Origin: Eubacteriales bacterium
GTDB lineage: Bacteria > Bacillota > Clostridia > Christensenellales > UMGS416
Direction of reading: 5' to 3'
Length of the DNA stretch: 6,392 nucleotides
Assembly: GCA_028709505.1 (NCBI GenBank)
Contig: JAQVWW010000082.1
Coordinates: 1-6,392 of the forward strand
Shown here one piece after another: positions 4,223 through 6,392 of this stretch. The notes beneath the pieces are model-generated. The model was not told where the DNA came from, searched no databases, and saw nothing but the letters and a program-made list of their open reading frames with translations. Made by a program: the position numbers and the translations under genes. How positions within the stretch are numbered: the first letter of the stretch is position 1; every line of letters begins with the position of its first letter.

Positions 4223-4552
4223 TTATTTTTGCAATTCCTGCAAGAATTCAATAAGCTTTGTACGGGCCTCGGCGCTGAGGGCCTCGGTGGTCTCCAGCAG
4301 CGCCCGGTGCAGCACGCCGCGGTTGGTCTGGCCCAGACCGGCAAAAAAGTCCTCCAGTGACAGGTCCATGGCGCCGCAAAGCTTATCCAGCGTCTGTATC
4401 GTGGGGGATTTATGCCCGTGTTCGATGGCGCTGATGGTACTCTGCGAAAGCCCGGCCTTCTTGGCCAGCGAGTTGCCGGATATGTTCTTCTGCTTGCGGC
4501 ACTTTTTAAGATGCTGCCCCAGTTGTGCGTTGGTTAAGATATCCTTGTCCAT
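4223..4552 (-). CDS. XRE-family helix-turn-helix transcriptional regulator
   Basis: This 109-residue protein has a single Cro/C1-type DNA-binding domain at about residues 11-70: LGQHLKKCRKQKNISGNSLA, then the turn and recognition helix KKAGLSQSTISAIEHGHKSP and the closing helices TIQTLDKLCGAMDLSLEDFF. The remaining 40 residues form a likely helical tail (LSAEARTKLIEFLQELQK), perhaps for dimerisation; there is no ligand or protease domain. The start at 4552 is chosen over the open frame to 4603 because GGAGGAG lies just before it and HTH spacing fits. It is monocistronic, with a terminator right after the stop. Several short palindromes lie within about 90 bases upstream and could be its autoregulatory sites. 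Targets are unknown; stand-alone regulators of this kind occur both in core genomes and in mobile elements. Confidence 0.92.
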   Translation of the reverse strand: MDKDILTNAQLGQHLKKCRKQKNISGNSLAKKAGLSQSTISAIEHGHKSPTIQTLDKLCGAMDLSLEDFFAGLGQTNRGVLHRALLETTEALSAEARTKLIEFLQELQK

Positions 4553-4570
4553 TGTCTCCTCCACCCTCAC

Positions 4571-4639
4571 ATGGTGTACCATCTGCCGGCGACAGATCAG
4601 CACGTGCTATTGCACACAATACTATTATCATAACGATAA
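4571..4639. promoter_or_regulatory. Cluster of short palindromes upstream of the XRE gene
   Basis: ATGGT-GT-ACCAT (4571-4582), ATCTG/CAGAT (4581-4597), the perfect AGCACGTGCT (4599-4608) and TTATC-ATAAC-GATAA (4625-4639) lie in a row before the regulator gene. XRE dimers bind short inverted repeats, so one of these may be its operator; no convincing -35/-10 pair was found for this gene. Confidence 0.4.
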
Positions 4640-4866
4640 ACTCCGCCGCTGGCTTTGGATATTTTTGTTGCGTTTAAAATATTTTTGCGATAATTGCTTT
4701 ACACGACTTTCGTAAAATTTACATCCTAATTGTACGATATTCGCATGTCCTACCACTATTTTCGCAGAATTTTCGGCAAAAATCAACACAAAATTCTTCT
4801 GCCCGTTTTCGACAAAATTTAGTTACTTTTTATATAAAAACGACACTTCCTTTGCGGCCATTTGGC
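4640..4866. other. AT-rich intergenic stretch without a gene
   Basis: No reading frame with a ribosome site and no RNA gene is recognisable. Short related words recur: TTTTCGGCAAAA (4770-4781), TTTTCGACAAAA (4806-4817) and TTTCGTAAAATTTA near 4708 against TTTCGACAAAATTTA at 4807. They may be binding sites or just low-complexity AT DNA. The contrast with the GC-rich genes on either side is strong. Confidence 0.45.
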
Positions 4867-4895
4867 TTGAATTGATTTAAGAACCCTTTTATAAT
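4867..4895 (+). promoter_or_regulatory. Sigma-A promoter of the oxidoreductase gene
   Basis: TTGAAT (4867-4872) is followed after 17 bases by a perfect TATAAT (4890-4895). The start would be near 4902, giving a leader of about 30 bases, too short for a riboswitch. Confidence 0.85.
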
Positions 4896-4930
4896 GGATA
4901 TATCACGCAACGGAAAGGAAGATTACTGTC

Positions 4931-5995
4931 ATGGGTTTGAATATTGGTATTATCGGCTTTGGCGGCATGGCGCACTGGCATGCGAACAACGCGTCCAAAA
5001 TTGAGGGCGTAAAATTCGTCTGCGCATACGACGTGGATCCCAAGCAGATGGAATCGGCCAAAGAGATGGGCATCCGTCCATGCGCTACGCTGGAGGAGCT
5101 TCTGGGCGCCGAGGATATTAACTTTGTACTGGTGGCTACGCCCAACCAGGTGCATAAAGAGCTGGTTATCAAGGCGCTGCGCGCCGGCAAGCACGTTATG
5201 ACCGAAAAGCCCGCTACGCTCAGCGTGGCCGATTGGGACGAGATGGTGGCCGAGTCGGAAAAGGCCGGCAAGATTTTGACGGTTCACCAGAACCGCCGCT
5301 GGGACGCCGACTACCGCACCATGCGCGAAGCGGTGGAAAGCGGTGTGCTGGGCAAAGTATACTCCATTGAATCCCGCGTGTTTGGTACCGTGGGCGGCAT
5401 GTACGGCTGGCGCGCCTTTAAGGCTTACGGCGGCGGCATGGTGCTGGATTGGGGCGTGCACCTGTTCGATCAGCTGATGTTCATGTTCCCGGATAAGAAG
5501 GTCGTCGATGTCAAGGCGGAGCTGATGAGCCTGCTGGAAGCCAATAAGGAAGTGGACGACTACTTTAAGGTGATGCTTAAGCTGGAAGGCGGCCCGGTGC
5601 TGCAGGTAGAGGTAGGCTCCTATGCCTTCCGCGCGCTGCCCCGCTGGTACGTCATTGGCGACAACGGCACGATGGAAATTATGGACTTCGCCATGGAAGA
5701 GGGCGGCATTACCCGTCCCCGCTTCGGCGCCGAAGGCAACGTAGCGCCGGTGGTGGTGCAGACGCCGGCCGGCCCCACCCGCATGATGGCGCCTCGTCCG
5801 CCCGAAACCCGCGAAGAGCTGCCGCTGACCAAGAGCGACGCCACTTGGACCACACTGTACAAGAACCTGGTGGACGTGGTGGACAACGGCGCCGAGCTTA
5901 TCGTAGAGCCCAAGGGCGTGCGCCGCGTGCTGCGCCTGATGGAACTGGTGTTCGAATCCGCCGAGAAGGGCCACTCCATCGCCTGCGAACTGTAA
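4931..5995 (+). CDS. Gfo/Idh/MocA-family NAD(P)-dependent oxidoreductase
   Basis: This 354-residue protein is a cytoplasmic dehydrogenase acting on a sugar, inositol or similar polyol. The N-terminal Rossmann fold shows IGIIGFGGMAHWHA (5-18) as dinucleotide loop and CAYDVDP with Asp34 after the second strand. VATPNQVH (68-75) and TEKP (91-94, the family's EKP motif) follow. The second domain has HQNRRWDADY (119-128) and the catalytic-type motif GGGMVLDWGVHLFDQ (167-181), in which Asp173 and His177 fit the family's D-x-G-x-H pattern. Length is normal for the family (about 330-390). AAAGGA lies about 11 bases before ATG, a slightly long spacing. A consensus promoter precedes it and a strong terminator follows, so it is a single-gene unit. 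Substrate cannot be inferred because no transport or sugar genes adjoin it. Confidence 0.95.
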   Translation: MGLNIGIIGFGGMAHWHANNASKIEGVKFVCAYDVDPKQMESAKEMGIRPCATLEELLGAEDINFVLVATPNQVHKELVIKALRAGKHVMTEKPATLSVADWDEMVAESEKAGKILTVHQNRRWDADYRTMREAVESGVLGKVYSIESRVFGTVGGMYGWRAFKAYGGGMVLDWGVHLFDQLMFMFPDKKVVDVKAELMSLLEANKEVDDYFKVMLKLEGGPVLQVEVGSYAFRALPRWYVIGDNGTMEIMDFAMEEGGITRPRFGAEGNVAPVVVQTPAGPTRMMAPRPPETREELPLTKSDATWTTLYKNLVDVVDNGAELIVEPKGVRRVLRLMELVFESAEKGHSIACEL

Positions 5996-6010
5996 CCACA
6001 GCATCTTTTT

Positions 6011-6040
6011 GGCGGCCGCGCATGCGCGGCCGCCTTTTTT
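6011..6040 (+). terminator. Strong terminator of the oxidoreductase gene
   Basis: GGCGGCCGCG (6011-6020) and CGCGGCCGCC (6025-6034) form a perfect 10-base stem around CATG, followed by TTTTTT (6035-6040), 16 bases after the stop codon. Confidence 0.95.
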
Positions 6041-6121
6041 CAAACGGGTGGCAGTCTCTCCCGCGGCGGATAAGCCCGATGGCGCCAGCCGGTACACCCT
6101 GCGGCACATAAGGAGTTTTTC

Positions 6122-6392
6122 ATGAAACGATCGTTGATGCAGGTATACGTAAAGGGCGCCGACAAAGCCATTTCTCTCTACCAGCAGGCCTTTGACGCCG
6201 CGGTTTTATGCCGCTATGCCGATGATGACGGCGTCATCCTGCATTGCGAGCTGGACCTATACGGGTAAGTATTGGCCCTGTCCGAACGCAATGACGCCAA
6301 CGCCGTCCACAGCCGGCAGACCATAACCGGCAACACGATGCAGTTCTGCCTGCACTTTGGCGAAGGCAACGCGGCCTGTGTGGAAAAAGCAT
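6122..6392 (+). pseudogene. VOC (glyoxalase/PhnB-like) family gene with in-frame stop, cut by window edge
   Basis: AAGGAG (6110-6115) stands six bases before ATG. The frame reads MKRSLMQVYVKGADKAISLY with a following QQAFDAAVLCRY and ILHCELDLYG, typical of PhnB-like VOC proteins (a beta-alpha-beta-beta-beta half using DGVILHCELD). At codon 49 a TAA (6266-6268) interrupts it. Directly after, in the same frame, VLALSERND and then GNTMQFCLHFGEGN appear, which is the expected continuation; family members often have Gln just where the stop stands (YGQ-x-LA-x-SE), so one CAA-to-TAA change would explain it. The protein would otherwise be a small cytoplasmic dimer of unknown substrate. The 48-residue product is too short to fold as a VOC domain. 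No promoter is seen between the preceding terminator and the ribosome site. A sequencing error or recoding remain possible; the right end is outside the window. Confidence 0.75.

Noticed and set aside
4553..4603. N-terminal extension of the XRE regulator
   Set aside because: GGAGGAG directly before ATG at 4552 and the usual HTH domain position support the shorter protein.
4889..6109. A 406-codon open frame on the minus strand covering the oxidoreductase gene
   Set aside because: It is His/Ala/Gln-rich with no domain, lies antisense to a clear Gfo/Idh/MocA gene with promoter and terminator, and has no ribosome site; an artefact of GC-rich codon use.

Overview
The window looks like chromosome of a low-to-moderate-GC-origin but locally GC-rich Firmicute, most likely a gut clostridium (Oscillospiraceae, Christensenellales or a relative). 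The basis is strong AGGAGG-type ribosome sites, sigma-A promoters of the TATAAT type, a clostridial-style one-piece tmRNA, AT-rich intergenic DNA next to GC-rich genes, and a Gly/Cys/Phe-Leu-rich small protein of a kind seen in clostridia. No species call can be made from the sequence alone.

Positions 1-1813 (minus strand) hold a three-gene operon: an ArsR-family repressor with a long Cys/His-rich tail, an ABC ATPase, and an ABC-2 permease cut by the window edge. The promoter has a consensus -35 and an extended -10, and two near-identical inverted repeats sit on it, so the operon is probably autorepressed and induced by a ligand, perhaps a thiophilic metal or metalloid. The genes overlap: the repressor's last 13 codons are read in another frame as the start of the ATPase, and ATPase and permease share ATGA. 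Composition here is visibly less GC-rich than the rest.

Positions 1814-2163 carry no gene. They hold three near-helical-phase copies of TGCACACCCCT, some hairpins and the terminator of ssrA. Positions 2164-2518 (minus) are a complete tmRNA gene (ssrA), a common integration site for mobile elements. The lower-GC operon and the iteron-like repeats beyond its 3' end fit an integrated or decaying element, but no attachment-site pair is visible.

Positions 2519-3016: ssrA and a small 80-residue protein gene are transcribed divergently. The small protein has two near-identical Phe/Leu hydrophobic segments separated by Gly/Cys linkers. It is followed by a clean terminator.

Positions 3192-4552 (minus) hold a small XRE-type regulator and, after its own terminator, a 250-residue GC-rich protein of uncertain family (possibly a shortened uroporphyrinogen-decarboxylase-like fold). 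The latter has an extended -10 element immediately before its start codon, suggesting a leaderless message. Its 3' end and terminator exist twice in tandem; the outer copy is a decayed fragment.

Positions 4553-4930 are an AT-rich control region with a consensus promoter for a Gfo/Idh/MocA-family oxidoreductase (4931-5995), which ends at a strong terminator. From 6122 a VOC/glyoxalase-type gene begins with a good ribosome site but carries an in-frame TAA at codon 49, after which the same frame continues to read as the same family; it is called a pseudogene.
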